Source: Mycobacterium kyorinense
GTDB taxonomy: Bacteria; Actinomycetota; Actinomycetes; Mycobacteriales; Mycobacteriaceae
Length of the DNA stretch: 48,184 nt
NCBI RefSeq assembly: GCF_002101735.1
Contig: NZ_LQPE01000136.1
Span: 1-48,184 of the forward strand
Reading direction: 5' to 3'
The translations under genes and the position numbers were made by a program. Shown piece after piece: positions 14,923-23,930 of the stretch (positions are counted from its first letter, which is position 1; each line of letters starts with the position of its first letter). The notes beneath the pieces were generated by a model that worked only from the letters and a program-made list of their open reading frames with translations, made no database searches and had not been told where the DNA came from.

Positions 14923-15696
14923 CTAGCGGTGCGTGAAATTCGCGGGCCGCTTCTCGATGAACGCGGCCATGCCCTCCGACTGGTCGTCGGTTGCGAAAGC
15001 CGAATGGAACAGCCGTCTTTCGTAGAGCAGCCCTTCGGCCAGCGTGGATTCGAACGCGCGGTTGACCGCCTCCTTGGCCATCCGGGCCGCCGACCGCGAC
15101 ATCCCCGCGATCGTGGCGGCGGCGGCCTTGGCCTCCGTGAGCAGGTCGTCGGCGGGCACCACCCGCGACACCAGACCGCTGCGCTCGGCCTCGGCGGCGT
15201 CGATGGTGCGACCGGTCAGGATCAGATCCATGGCCTTGGCCTTGCCGATAGCCCGGGTCAACCGCTGCGAACCGCCCATGCCGGGCAGCACGCCGAGCTT
15301 GATCTCGGGCTGGCCGAATTTCGCTGTGTCGGCAGCGATCAACAGATCGCACATCATCGCCAGCTCGCAGCCACCGCCCAGCGCATGCCCCGCCACCGCG
15401 GCGATCGTGGGGGTGCGCACGGCGGCCAGCTTGGCCCATGGTGCGAAGAAGTCGGCGTCGAAGACGTCGGCGAACGTCAGGCTCGACATCTCCTTGATGT
15501 CGGCGCCGGCGGCGAACGCCTTGGCCGAGCCGGTGATGATGATCGCACCGATGCCCGGGTCATTGTCGAATTCGCTTGCCGCGCTGGTGACTTCGTTCAT
15601 CATCTGACTATTGAGCGCATTGAGCGCCTGCGGCCGGTTCAACGTGATGATGCCGACGCGTCCGTCGCGGTCGACCAGGATGGTCTCGTAGCTCAT
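14923..15696 (-). CDS. echA8: Enoyl-CoA hydratase EchA8
   Basis: A 257-residue crotonase-fold enzyme that hydrates trans-2-enoyl-CoA in beta-oxidation. Both catalytic glutamates are present: E111 in [11 protein letters not shown] and E131 in FGQPEIKLG. The oxyanion-hole segments FAAGADI and GHALGGG are intact, so it should be an active hydratase rather than one of the many degenerate crotonases. The name follows synteny with Rv1070c; the M. tuberculosis protein has been reported as a drug target binding spiro compounds. Its ATG overlaps the echA9 stop by four bases, so echA9-echA8 form an operon. Confidence 0.94.
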   Translation of the reverse strand: MSYETILVDRDGRVGIITLNRPQALNALNSQMMNEVTSAASEFDNDPGIGAIIITGSAKAFAAGADIKEMSSLTFADVFDADFFAPWAKLAAVRTPTIAAVAGHALGGGCELAMMCDLLIAADTAKFGQPEIKLGVLPGMGGSQRLTRAIGKAKAMDLILTGRTIDAAEAERSGLVSRVVPADDLLTEAKAAAATIAGMSRSAARMAKEAVNRAFESTLAEGLLYERRLFHSAFATDDQSEGMAAFIEKRPANFTHR

Positions 15697-16748
15697 CTGC
15701 GCTGCTCCTCCTCGAACGTCAGATCAGGGTCTGCAGGTGCGAAATACGCTTCGACGTCTTCCGCGCTCACCTCGGCCAGCGACGCCGGCGACCACTGCGG
15801 GTTGCGGTCCTTGTCGACAAGCTGAGCACGGATACCCTCCACCAGGTCGTGCGAACGCAGGGATCCGCAGGACACCCGATATTCCTGTCGCAGAACGTCT
15901 TCCAGAGTGTCGAGCTTCGCGGCCCGGCGCACCGACTCCAACGTGACCGACAGCGCGATGGGGGAGCGGGTGGCGATGACGTCAGCAGCGTCGTTCGCCG
16001 GTCCGGCGTCGTGGCCCCGCAGCGCGGCGACGATGTCGGCGACGGTGTCCCCGGCGTAGCATTCGTCGATCCAGTTCCGTTGCGCGACAAGGTCGCTGGG
16101 CGGTGGTTCGACGGCATGATCGGCCAGCGCCTGCTCGACGCCGTCGGCGACGATAGCGCGGCTGAACTTGTCGAGTTCGTCATGTGGAACGTAATGGTCG
16201 GCGAATCCCAACGCGATGGCGTCGGCGCCGGAAAACGGCGTACCGGTCAGCGCCACATGCAATCCCAGCGAGCCGGGGGCGCGCGAGAGCAAGTAGGTGC
16301 CGCCGACGTCGGGAATGAACCCGATGCCCACCTCCGGCATCGCCATTTTGGTGGTGTCGGTGACGACCCGGGTATTGGCGTGCGACCCGACGCCCACACC
16401 GCCGCCCATCACGATGCCGTCCATCAACGACACATACGGCTTGGAGAACCGGCCGATCTGGGCGTTGAGCAGGTATTCGTCGTACCAGAATCGCCGCGCC
16501 GCCACCCCGTCCGCGCGAGCGCTGTGGTAGATCGCCACCACGTCGCCGCCGGCACACAAACCGCGTTCCCCGGCCCCGGAGAGCACCACAGCGCGCACCG
16601 CGTCGTCGCGCTCCCAGTCGGCGAGGACTGCGCGCAACACGTTGACCATGTTCTGGTTCAACGAGTTGATCGCCTTGGGGCGGTTCAGGGTCAGAAAGCC
16701 GATGCCGTCGTCGACGCGGGTCAGGATCTCGTCGGACTCGCCCGTCAC
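15693..16748 (-). CDS. echA9: EchA9, 3-hydroxyisobutyryl-CoA hydrolase-like crotonase
   Basis: A 351-residue crotonase-superfamily enzyme with the longer C-terminal domain of 3-hydroxyisobutyryl-CoA hydrolases (valine catabolism). Characteristic segments are [26 protein letters not shown], and [21 protein letters not shown]. Glutamate in MPEVGIG and aspartate in IPDVGG correspond to the hydrolase active site. The start GTG at 16748 has AGGGGAGA upstream; an alternative GTG 36 bases earlier would add twelve residues. It precedes echA8 with a four-base overlap. Either HIBYL-CoA hydrolysis or another short acyl-CoA reaction is possible. Confidence 0.9.
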   Translation of the reverse strand: MTGESDEILTRVDDGIGFLTLNRPKAINSLNQNMVNVLRAVLADWERDDAVRAVVLSGAGERGLCAGGDVVAIYHSARADGVAARRFWYDEYLLNAQIGRFSKPYVSLMDGIVMGGGVGVGSHANTRVVTDTTKMAMPEVGIGFIPDVGGTYLLSRAPGSLGLHVALTGTPFSGADAIALGFADHYVPHDELDKFSRAIVADGVEQALADHAVEPPPSDLVAQRNWIDECYAGDTVADIVAALRGHDAGPANDAADVIATRSPIALSVTLESVRRAAKLDTLEDVLRQEYRVSCGSLRSHDLVEGIRAQLVDKDRNPQWSPASLAEVSAEDVEAYFAPADPDLTFEEEQRR

Positions 16749-16934
16749 GTGCGTGGTCTCCCCTCGCTGGAAGCTGGACAGCACTCGACGAGCAATCTAG
16801 ATCGTTACCCGCAATACAGCGCCCGCGGGTAAGGTTTAGCTGCAGAGCGACCCTGTGCTGGGAACCCATCCGGGACCCAAGACGTTGACCTGGTGTTCGC
16901 AGAGCTCGAACCAGAAGCAAGAGAGGATCCGACG

Positions 16935-17780
16935 GTGCGGGAGACTAGCAACCCGGTATTTCGCTCGCTGCCCAAGCAGCGAGGCGGATATGCCCAGTTC
17001 GGCACGGGCGTGGCCGGCGCCGCGACCCAGTACGGGCATCAGACCGATCCATATGCGCCGTATGTCGACCAGCGGGCCGGTGTTGCCCGGCCGCTGACCA
17101 TCGACGATGTCGTCACCAAAACCGGAATCACGCTGGCGGTGCTGTCCGCTGTGGCCGCCGTCTCCTACTTCCTGGTGGCCGGCAACCTGGCGCTGGCGGG
17201 GCCCTTCACGTTCGTCGGCGCCTTCGGCGGCTTGGCGCTGGTGCTGATCGCCACGTTCGGCCGCAAGCAGGACAGCCCGGCGATCGTGTTGTCCTACGCC
17301 GCGCTCGAGGGGCTGTTCCTCGGTGCAATCTCGTTCATCCTGGCCAACATCGCGGTCTCGACCACCAACGCCGGGGCGCTGATCGGGCAGGCGATCCTGG
17401 GTACCCTCGGCGTGTTCTTCGGCATGCTCGTGGTGTACAAGACCGGCGCCATCCGCGTCACCCCGAAGTTTTCCCGGATGGTCGTCGCCGGCCTGTTCGG
17501 CGTGCTGGCCCTGATGATCGGCAACCTCGTGATCGGGTTCTTCAACCACGGCGAGGGCATGGGGCTGCGCAACGGCGGCCCGCTGGCGATCATCTTCTCG
17601 CTGGTGTGCATCGCCTTGGCGGCGTTCAGCTTCTTGATCGACTTCGACGCCGCTGACCAGATGATCCGCGCCGGCGCGCCGGAGAAGGCAGCGTGGGGCA
17701 TCGCGCTGGGCCTGACCGTGACGTTGGTCTGGCTCTACATCGAGATCCTGCGCCTGTTGAGTTATCTACAGAACGACTAG
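16935..17780 (+). CDS. Bax inhibitor-1/YccA family membrane protein (Rv1072 type)
   Basis: A 281-residue integral membrane protein starting MRETSNPVFRSLPKQ at a GTG with GAGAGGA upstream. A hydrophilic N-terminal 70 residues with Tyr/Gly/Gln-rich composition precedes about seven transmembrane segments (for example LAVLSAVAAVSYFLVAG and TLGVFFGMLVVYKTG). The late segment LIDFDAADQMIRAG, with paired acidic residues, is typical of the BI-1/YccA (TMBIM) family of proton-sensitive calcium leak channels. Channel activity is known for other family members and inferred here. It stands alone; the first hairpin repeat begins six bases after its stop codon. Confidence 0.88.
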   Translation: MRETSNPVFRSLPKQRGGYAQFGTGVAGAATQYGHQTDPYAPYVDQRAGVARPLTIDDVVTKTGITLAVLSAVAAVSYFLVAGNLALAGPFTFVGAFGGLALVLIATFGRKQDSPAIVLSYAALEGLFLGAISFILANIAVSTTNAGALIGQAILGTLGVFFGMLVVYKTGAIRVTPKFSRMVVAGLFGVLALMIGNLVIGFFNHGEGMGLRNGGPLAIIFSLVCIALAAFSFLIDFDAADQMIRAGAPEKAAWGIALGLTVTLVWLYIEILRLLSYLQND

Positions 17781-17786
17781 CTCGTT

Positions 17787-17851
17787 GCATTGACTCTGCG
17801 CTGACCAGGCAACCTACTCGCACTTCCGCCTGGTAGCCGCAGAGTCAACGC
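17787..17851 (+). repeat. 65-bp hairpin repeat, upstream copy
   Basis: Identical to the copy at 18723-18787 at 62 of 65 positions and in the same orientation. Each copy folds on itself: outer arms TTGACTCTGCG and CGCAGAGTCAA (11 bp here), a three-base internal loop, inner arms ACCAGGC and GCCTGGT (7 bp here), and a loop of about 17 bases. The unit is REP/MITE-like. It lies between a BI-1 gene and the DUF559 gene. Confidence 0.93.
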
Positions 17852-17882
17852 GTTTGTCGGCGCCCACTGCCACCATGCCGGC

Positions 17883-18740
17883 ATGGGGGGATTGGGAAAG
17901 CAGCCGTTCATCGGCTCCGAAGCGCTTGCTGCGGGCCTCGTCAGCTGGCATGAGCTCGGCCGGTACTACCGCGCGATCATGCCGAACGTTTACCTGGAGA
18001 ACGGGCTGCAGCTGTCTCTGCGGCAACGAATTGTCGCGGCGTGGCTGTGGTCGCAGCGCAGCGCAATCATCGCTGGTGCCGCCGCGTCGGCGCTACATGG
18101 CGCCAAGTGGGTGGACGACGACGCCGTCGTCGAGTTGATTTGGCGCAACGCCAGAGCGCCGGACGGGGTGAAGACCCGCGACGAGCTGTTGTTGGACGGG
18201 GAAACCCAGCAGCTTGGCGGCCTTTGCGTGACGACGCCGGAGCGCACCGCCTTCGATCTGGCCAGACGCGGAACCGTCGGGCAAGCAGTCGCAAGGCTCG
18301 ATGCGCTTGCCGCCGCCACCGGCTTCAAAGTGGACGATGTCCAAGCGCTTGCGGCGAACCATCGGCGTACCCGCGGGCTGCGACAACTGAAAGTCGCGCT
18401 GGATCTGGTCGACGCGGGAGCGCAGTCGCCCAAGGAAACCTGGTTGCGGCTACTGCTGATCGGCGCTGGATTCCCTAGGCCGCAGACCCAGATTCCCGTC
18501 TTGGGCCCAGACGGCTACCCGAAGTACTTTCTCGACATGGGCTGGGAAGACATCATGCTGGCGGTCGAATACGACGGCGACCAACACCGCACCAGCCGGC
18601 CACAGTATGTCTGGGACGCCGCGCGGCTGGAATACATCACCGCGATCGGGTGGACCCACATCCGCGTGTTGTCCGAGCACCGCGGCTGCGACGTCATCCG
18701 CCGTGTCGAACGAGCTTGGGGCGCATCGACTCTGCGCTGA
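17883..18740 (+). CDS. DUF559 protein: AbiEi-like N-terminus plus Vsr-like nuclease fold (Rv1073 type)
   Basis: A 285-residue protein in two parts. Residues 1-145 resemble the AbiEi family seen in type IV toxin-antitoxin systems (SALHGAKW, TTPERTAFDLARRG). Residues 183-270 are a DUF559 domain of the PD-(D/E)XK/Vsr-like nuclease fold: E186 in SPKETWLR, D218 in YFLDMGW, and E229 with D231/D233 in AVEYDGDQH are candidate metal ligands and all present. There is no partner toxin gene beside it. It is bracketed by direct copies of a 65-bp hairpin repeat, and its last five codons and stop lie inside the downstream copy. No strong ribosome binding site is seen. Activity and biological role are unknown. 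Confidence 0.85.
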   Translation: MGGLGKQPFIGSEALAAGLVSWHELGRYYRAIMPNVYLENGLQLSLRQRIVAAWLWSQRSAIIAGAAASALHGAKWVDDDAVVELIWRNARAPDGVKTRDELLLDGETQQLGGLCVTTPERTAFDLARRGTVGQAVARLDALAAATGFKVDDVQALAANHRRTRGLRQLKVALDLVDAGAQSPKETWLRLLLIGAGFPRPQTQIPVLGPDGYPKYFLDMGWEDIMLAVEYDGDQHRTSRPQYVWDAARLEYITAIGWTHIRVLSEHRGCDVIRRVERAWGASTLR

Positions 18741-18787
18741 CCAGGCAACCTACTCGCACTTCTACCTGGTAGCCGCAGAGTCAACGC
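18723..18787 (+). repeat. 65-bp hairpin repeat, downstream copy
   Basis: Second copy, 936 bases downstream of the first. Three changes relative to the first copy: T to C at position 5 of the unit, and CG to TA in the right inner arm, which shortens the inner stem to six pairs. The left outer arm encodes ASTLR-stop of the DUF559 gene. The copy also ends four bases before the stop codon end of fadA3 on the opposite strand, so its hairpin could serve as a bidirectional terminator. Confidence 0.93.
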
Positions 18788-18791
18788 AAGA

Positions 18792-20009
18792 TCAGCTCAG
18801 CCGCTCGATCACCATCGCCATGCCCTGCCCACCGCCCACACACATGGTTTCCAGGCCGAACGTCTTGTCGTAGGTCTGCAGGTTGTTCAGCAGGGTCGCC
18901 GTGATGCGGGCACCGGTCATGCCGAACGGGTGACCCAGCGCGATCGCACCGCCGGAGACGTTCAGCTTGTCCTCGTCGATGCCCAGCTCGCGGGCCGAGC
19001 CGAGCACCTGCACCGCGAACGCCTCGTTGATCTCGAACAAGTCGATGTCGCGGATCGACATGCCGGCGTTGGCCAGCGCCTTCTTGGTCGCCTCGATCGG
19101 ACCCAGGCCCATGATCTCCGGCGACAGGCCGGTCACCCCGGTCGACACGATGCGCGCCAGCGGGGTCAGGCCGAGTTCCTTGGCTTTGGTGTCGCTGGTG
19201 ATCACCACCGCCGCGGCGCCGTCGTTGAGCGGGCAGGCGTTGCCGGCGGTCACCGTGCCGTTGGGCCTGAATACTGGCTTGAGTTGGCTGACCTTCTCGT
19301 ACGTGGTGCCGGGCCGCGGGCCGTCGTCGACGCTGACCGTGGTGCCGTCGGGCAGGGTGACCGGTGAGATCTCGCGCTCGAAGTGGCCGCTCTTGATCGC
19401 CTCTTCGGCGCGGTTCTGGCTGCGCACTCCCCAGTGGTCCTGGTCTTCGCGGCTGATCCCGGTCAGCAGCGCCACGTTCTCGGCGGTCTGGCCCATCGCG
19501 ATGTAGATGTCGGGCAGCGTGCCGTCCTTGCGCGGGTCGTGCCATTCGTCGGCGCCGGCTGCGGCCGCCTCGGTGCGCCGCTGAGCCTCGTCGAACAGCG
19601 GATTCTTGGTGTCCGGCATGCCGTCGGCGCTCCCCTTGGCGAAGCGGGACACCGTTTCCACGCCGGCGGAGATGAACGCATCGCCCTCGCCGGCCTTGAT
19701 CGCATGGAAGGCCATCCGGGTGGTCTGCAGCGACGACGAGCAGTACCGGTTGACCGTGGTGCCCGGCAGGAAGTCATAGCCGAGTTCGACGGCGACGACC
19801 CGGGCGATGTTGTAGCCGGACTCGCCGCCCGGCTGGCCGCAGCCCATGATCAGGTCGTCGATCTGGTGGGGGTTGAGCGCGGGCACCTTGTCGAGCGCGG
19901 CGCGCACCATTTGCGCGGCCAGGTCGTCCGGCCGCATGTTGACCAAGGATCCCTTGCCGGCGCGGCCAATTGGCGAGCGGGCAGTTGAGACGATGACGGC
20001 TTCCGGCAC
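18792..20009 (-). CDS. fadA3: Acetyl-CoA acetyltransferase / 3-ketoacyl-CoA thiolase FadA3
   Basis: A 405-residue thiolase catalysing thiolytic cleavage of 3-ketoacyl-CoA or its reverse. Catalytic residues are all visible: nucleophile C90 in NRYCSSSLQ, H360 in GGAIALGHPFGMTGAR, and C390 in MCVGGGQG, plus the NEAFA motif. GTG at 20009 with a GGGAG site upstream is the start. The name follows synteny with Rv1074c. It lies downstream of the GDSL esterase gene on the same strand with a 43-base gap, so co-transcription is possible. Acyl-chain preference is not readable. Confidence 0.94.
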   Translation of the reverse strand: MPEAVIVSTARSPIGRAGKGSLVNMRPDDLAAQMVRAALDKVPALNPHQIDDLIMGCGQPGGESGYNIARVVAVELGYDFLPGTTVNRYCSSSLQTTRMAFHAIKAGEGDAFISAGVETVSRFAKGSADGMPDTKNPLFDEAQRRTEAAAAGADEWHDPRKDGTLPDIYIAMGQTAENVALLTGISREDQDHWGVRSQNRAEEAIKSGHFEREISPVTLPDGTTVSVDDGPRPGTTYEKVSQLKPVFRPNGTVTAGNACPLNDGAAAVVITSDTKAKELGLTPLARIVSTGVTGLSPEIMGLGPIEATKKALANAGMSIRDIDLFEINEAFAVQVLGSARELGIDEDKLNVSGGAIALGHPFGMTGARITATLLNNLQTYDKTFGLETMCVGGGQGMAMVIERLS

Positions 20010-20052
20010 GGTCGGCTCCCTCTATCGGTGTGGGTTAGACCGAATCTAGCCG

Positions 20053-21021
20053 CTATCCCCCGGTGGGTACGACGACGGGGGCGGGCACCCCGGTGGTGTG
20101 CCGTCGCAGCAGGCGTGACACCACGTCTCGGGCGCGTCCCGGCCGGGACTCGCTGGCCGTGTTAGCCGTCAGCAGAGTCGGCGTCAGGTTGCGGCTGGAT
20201 TCGCCGAGAGCGTTGCACAACGCCGGCAGCAGCTGATCGGCCACCAGCGCATAGCCGGCCGCCGAGGGGTGGTACTGGTCGTCCGACAGCAACACGGCCG
20301 CCGAGTGGCGGAAGTTCGACGCCAGCAGATCGGCCAGCGGCACCGGCACACCGCCGGCCGCCCGTACCGCGGCGGCCTGGGCGCGGGCCAGTCGCAGACC
20401 GCGGGTGTGCGCCGCCCAGCGCAGCGGCTGCGGGATCGCCCTGATCACGCCGAAGTCGGGGCAGGTGGCGACCACGACCACCGCGCCGCTGGCGCACAGC
20501 CGCCGCACCGCCTCGCCGAGCCGCCGCGCCGACGGCCCGATGCCGTTGAGCGCGGTGACGTCGTTGGCGCCGATCATGATCACCGCCGCATCCGGCGGCG
20601 GTCCTGCCACGAACATCGCGTCGACCTGGCCGGACAACCCCTTCGACGTCGCCCCGACGATCGCCTTGGTGCTCAGCCGGACGCTTTTGCCGGTCTGCTC
20701 GGCGAGGCCGCGGGCCAGCAGCACGCCCGGCACTTCGTCCGCGGTGCGGCAGCCGTAGCCCGTGGCGGTCGAGTCGCCGAAGACCATCAGGTGCAGGTCC
20801 ACCGGCGTTCCGCGCTCCCAGCGCTGCACGGGTCCGCCCCCGCGGGTGTAGATGCCGTCGGCGCGGGGCGGGACGTCCCAGGCCTTGGGGATCACGCTGC
20901 GGGCATGCTGGGCCTGGCTGATCAGCAGGTTGCGCGCGCCCAGATAGGCCGTGCCCGTCGACGCCAGCGCACCTGCCGCAGCCAAGGCAACCGTCGATCG
21001 CCGCGGCACGCGAATATCCAC
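20053..21021 (-). CDS. SGNH/GDSL-type esterase (Rv1075c type)
   Basis: A 322-residue SGNH hydrolase. An N-terminal hydrophobic segment (residues 9-28) looks like a signal anchor. Block I is VFGDST with the serine nucleophile, block III is MIGANDVT with the conserved Asn, and the Asp-His pair is in DDQYHPSAAGY. The M. tuberculosis homologue Rv1075c has been described as a GDSL-like esterase acting on short acyl esters. The last 50 residues after the fold are disordered and Pro/Arg/Thr-rich. Divergent from lipU, another esterase, across a 238-base gap. Confidence 0.9.
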   Translation of the reverse strand: MDIRVPRRSTVALAAAGALASTGTAYLGARNLLISQAQHARSVIPKAWDVPPRADGIYTRGGGPVQRWERGTPVDLHLMVFGDSTATGYGCRTADEVPGVLLARGLAEQTGKSVRLSTKAIVGATSKGLSGQVDAMFVAGPPPDAAVIMIGANDVTALNGIGPSARRLGEAVRRLCASGAVVVVATCPDFGVIRAIPQPLRWAAHTRGLRLARAQAAAVRAAGGVPVPLADLLASNFRHSAAVLLSDDQYHPSAAGYALVADQLLPALCNALGESSRNLTPTLLTANTASESRPGRARDVVSRLLRRHTTGVPAPVVVPTGG

Positions 21022-21121
21022 GCCACCAGTTTAAGTCGGCGTCGGCGGATGGTCCGGCACCGCCGACACGGCTCGGTTACAGAGCGGCGCAGAACTGGTA
21101 TCGAATAAGACTCTTTGATTG

Positions 21122-21200
21122 TTGAAACTTCTATAGCTGCCAAGCTAAGTTTGCGAGGTTGGCTGAGTGCCTGGGCGGGTACTCCCTTGCTAGGCAAGGG
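21122..21200 (+). promoter_or_regulatory. Promoter-like boxes and leader hairpin upstream of lipU
   Basis: TTGAAA (21122-21127) and TAAGTT (21146-21151), 18 bases apart, resemble a primary sigma-factor promoter pointing at lipU. The transcript leader of about 100 bases would contain CCCTTGC-TAG-GCAAGGG (21184-21200), a perfect 7-bp stem. No T run follows, so the hairpin is more likely an operator or an mRNA structure than a terminator. The promoter assignment is tentative. Confidence 0.4.
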
Positions 21201-21259
21201 CTGAACCGGATGCTCTGCTACTTCGTCGACTGACTACAACGACGTAGGAAGTGGTGAGC

Positions 21260-22312
21260 ATGACCGCACCGACCAAGGTTCCCGGCCCTTCCGCCAATCG
21301 TCTCCGCGCCCGCGATCCGCTGCGGGCGCGCAGGTTTTCCGTCAGCGACGGCACGCCCGTCGAGGTCGTCGAGAGCGGCCCCAGCGTTCCCGCCCGGTTG
21401 ATGTCGGTGGCCTGTCATCTGACCATCCGGCCGGTGCTGGCCGTCGGCAGCCATGTTCCGCACATGCCGTGGCCGTTCGGCCTGGTCGACTTCGCGTCCC
21501 GGGTGCTGCTGCCCGCTCCGGGCACAATCCGGGCGACGGTGGGGTTGCCGAATGCCACCGCCCAGCTGGTTCGCGCCCCCGGGGTGTTGCCCGCCGACGG
21601 GACGCGCAGGGTGGTGCTCTATCTGCACGGCGGCGCCTTCCTCACCTGCGGGGTGCACTCGCACAGTCGGGTCGTCAACGCGCTGTCGCGGTTCGCCGAC
21701 TCGCCGGTGCTGGTGGTCAACTACCGGCTGATTCCCAAACACTCCGTCGGCATGGCGCTCGACGACTGCTACGACGCCTACCGCTGGCTGCGGCTGCGCG
21801 GGTACGAGCCGGACCAGATCGTGCTTGCCGGCGACTCCGCCGGTGGCTACCTTGCGCTCGCGCTCGCCCAGCGGTTGCAGGAGGAGAACGAGGAACCGGC
21901 TGCGCTGGTGGCGATTTCGCCGTTGATGCAACTGGCCAAGGAGCCCAAGCAGTCCCATCCCAACATCAAGACCGACGCGATGTTCCCGGCGAAGGCGTTC
22001 GACGCGTTGGTGGCATTGGTCGCCAGCGCCGCCGCCAAGAACATTGTCGACGGCAAGCCCGAACAGCTTTACGAGCCGCTGGACCACATCGAACCGGGCC
22101 TGCCGCGGACGTTGATCCACGTGTCCGGGTCCGAGGTGCTGCTGTACGACGCGCAGCTGGCGGCGGCCAAGCTGGCGGCCGCGGGCGTGCCGGCCGAGGT
22201 GCGGATCTGGCCCGGCCAGATTCACGACTTTCAGCTCGCCGCGCCGCTGGTGCCGGAGGCGACGCGCTCGCTTCGCCAGATCGGCGAGTACATCCGCGAG
22301 GCCACCGGGTAA
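21260..22312 (+). CDS. lipU: Hormone-sensitive-lipase family esterase LipU
   Basis: A 350-residue alpha/beta hydrolase of the HSL (family IV) esterases. The oxyanion motif HGGAF is in LYLHGGAFLTCG, the nucleophile serine in GDSAGGY, the aspartate in HVSGSEVLLYDAQ region and the histidine in GQIHDFQL. ATG at 21260 is chosen over two upstream GTGs because AGGAAG is eight bases before it. Named by synteny with Rv1076. No signal peptide, so cytoplasmic or membrane-associated hydrolysis of short-chain esters is expected. The cbs gene begins 22 bases downstream, so the two may share a transcript. Confidence 0.9.
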   Translation: MTAPTKVPGPSANRLRARDPLRARRFSVSDGTPVEVVESGPSVPARLMSVACHLTIRPVLAVGSHVPHMPWPFGLVDFASRVLLPAPGTIRATVGLPNATAQLVRAPGVLPADGTRRVVLYLHGGAFLTCGVHSHSRVVNALSRFADSPVLVVNYRLIPKHSVGMALDDCYDAYRWLRLRGYEPDQIVLAGDSAGGYLALALAQRLQEENEEPAALVAISPLMQLAKEPKQSHPNIKTDAMFPAKAFDALVALVASAAAKNIVDGKPEQLYEPLDHIEPGLPRTLIHVSGSEVLLYDAQLAAAKLAAAGVPAEVRIWPGQIHDFQLAAPLVPEATRSLRQIGEYIREATG

Positions 22313-22334
22313 ACCGACCTGAGACCATGAGTGC

Positions 22335-23729
22335 ATGCGGATCGCGCGGCACATCAGTGAACTCATCGGCAATACCCCACTCGTTCAGCTGAACTCGGTG
22401 GTGCCGCCGGGAGCCGGCCGCGTCGTCGCCAAGGTCGAGTACCTCAACCCGGGCTTGAGCAGCAAGGACCGTATCGCCGAGAAGATGATCGACGCCGCCG
22501 AGGCCAGCGGGCAGCTCAAGCCCGGCGGCACCATTGTCGAACCCACCTCCGGTAACACCGGCGTCGGGTTGGCGCTGGTCGCCCAGCCCCGCGGCTACAA
22601 ATGCATTTTCGTCTGCCCGGACAAGGTCAGCGAGGACAAGCAGAACGTGCTGCGCGCCTACGGCGCCGAGGTCGTGGTGTGCCCGACGGCGGTACCCCCC
22701 GACCACCCCGACAGCTACTACAGCGTCTCCGACCGGCTCGTCACGGAGATCGACGGCGCCTGGAAGCCCGACCAGTACTCCAACCCGGCGGGCCCGGCCA
22801 GCCACTACGAGACCACCGGGCCGGAGATCTGGGCCGACACCGAGGGCAAGGTCACGCATTTCGTGGCCGGTATCGGCACCGGCGGCACGATCACCGGCGC
22901 CGGCCGCTATCTCAAGGAGGTCTCCGGCGGGGCGGTGCGGGTGATCGGCGCCGACCCGGAGGGCTCGGTGTATTCCGGTGGCACCGGGCGGCCGTACCTG
23001 GTCGAGGGCGTCGGCGAGGACTTCTGGCCGCAGGCCTACGACCCCGAAGTGCCCGACCAGATCATCGCGGTGTCCGACTCCGACTCCTTCAACATGACCC
23101 GGCGGCTGGCCCGCGAGGAGGCGATGCTGGTCGGAGGCTCGTGCGGGATGGCTGTGGTGGCCGCGTGCAAGGTGGCCGAGGAGGCCGGCCCCGACGCGCT
23201 GGTCGTCGTGCTGCTGCCCGACGGGGGCCGGGGCTACATGTCGAAGATCTTCAACGACGCCTGGATGTCGTCCTACGGCTTCTTGCACACCCCGCTCGAC
23301 GGCTCGATGGAACAGCCCACGGTCGGCGACGTGCTGCGCGGGAAATCCGGCACGCTGCCCGACCTGGTGCACACCCACCCGTCGGAAACGGTGCGCGACG
23401 CGATCGGCATCCTGCGTGAATACGGCGTTTCGCAGATGCCGGTCGTCGGCGCCGAGCCGCCGGTGATGGCCGGCGAGGTGGCCGGCAGTGTGTCGGAGCG
23501 CGAACTGCTCTCCGCCGTCTTCGAGGGCCGCGCCAACCTGGCCGATGCCGTCGCGCTGCACATGAGCCCCGCGCTGCCGATGATCGGCGCCGGCGAGTTG
23601 GTCAGCGCGCTGGCCAAGGCGTTGCGGGACGCCGACGCCGTGATGGTGGTCGAGGAAGGCAAACCGGTGGGCGTGATCACCCGCCACGACCTGTTGGGAT
23701 TTCTGTCCGAGGGACCGCGACGAAAGTAG
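22335..23729 (+). CDS. cbs: Cystathionine beta-synthase
   Basis: A 464-residue PLP enzyme that joins serine (or O-acetylserine) and homocysteine to give cystathionine. The PLP lysine is K44 in LSSKDR, followed by PTSGNTG for cofactor phosphate binding and GTGGTITG. Residues about 335-464 hold two CBS domains, the regulatory Bateman module present in full-length CBS and absent from cysteine synthases. That identifies it as CBS rather than CysK/CysM. With metB two genes downstream it makes the reverse transsulfuration route from homocysteine to cysteine. Corresponds to Rv1077. Confidence 0.95.
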   Translation: MRIARHISELIGNTPLVQLNSVVPPGAGRVVAKVEYLNPGLSSKDRIAEKMIDAAEASGQLKPGGTIVEPTSGNTGVGLALVAQPRGYKCIFVCPDKVSEDKQNVLRAYGAEVVVCPTAVPPDHPDSYYSVSDRLVTEIDGAWKPDQYSNPAGPASHYETTGPEIWADTEGKVTHFVAGIGTGGTITGAGRYLKEVSGGAVRVIGADPEGSVYSGGTGRPYLVEGVGEDFWPQAYDPEVPDQIIAVSDSDSFNMTRRLAREEAMLVGGSCGMAVVAACKVAEEAGPDALVVVLLPDGGRGYMSKIFNDAWMSSYGFLHTPLDGSMEQPTVGDVLRGKSGTLPDLVHTHPSETVRDAIGILREYGVSQMPVVGAEPPVMAGEVAGSVSERELLSAVFEGRANLADAVALHMSPALPMIGAGELVSALAKALRDADAVMVVEEGKPVGVITRHDLLGFLSEGPRRK

Positions 23730-23766
23730 CGGGACGGCGTTCCAGCAAATTACTTCGGAAACGAAA

Positions 23767-23790
23767 CCATCGCTGCCAGCTGGGCGATGG
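23767..23790 (+). terminator. Possible hairpin terminator after cbs
   Basis: CCATCGC (23767-23773) and GCGATGG (23784-23790) form a 7-bp stem, with CCAGCTGG inside. It lies 38 bases after the cbs stop and before the pra promoter region. There is no T run, so it would be a structure-only terminator or a pause site. Rest of the 23730-23930 gap holds no gene that I can support. Confidence 0.35.
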
Positions 23791-23930
23791 TCATGGCGGG
23801 CACGTTACAGCATCACAACCCAACGTAACGACGCTTTTCTGCGGCGCGTCGCGTCGGCTGGTTCGCAGGTGGCTCTCGGGTAGCCTGGTCCCGCCCCGTC
23901 CAGCTAACCCCCCGTAAGGGAGAGGCGTCG

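Noticed and set aside
17854..18138. Alternative frame at the start of the DUF559 gene
   Set aside because: It lacks domain similarity, while the frame starting at 17883 carries the AbiEi-like and DUF559 signatures throughout.
21155..21200. Stretch resembling the 5' half of a class II tRNA (GGTTGGCTGAGTG followed by an arm containing TTGCTAG)
   Set aside because: The apparent anticodon arm pairs as a 7-bp stem with a three-base loop, not as a 5-bp stem with a seven-base loop, and no T arm or acceptor complement follows.
23756..23812. Very short minus-strand peptide frame (MTIAQLAAMVSFPK) between cbs and pra
   Set aside because: Only 14 codons, without a convincing ribosome binding site; the underlying hairpin explains the local sequence.
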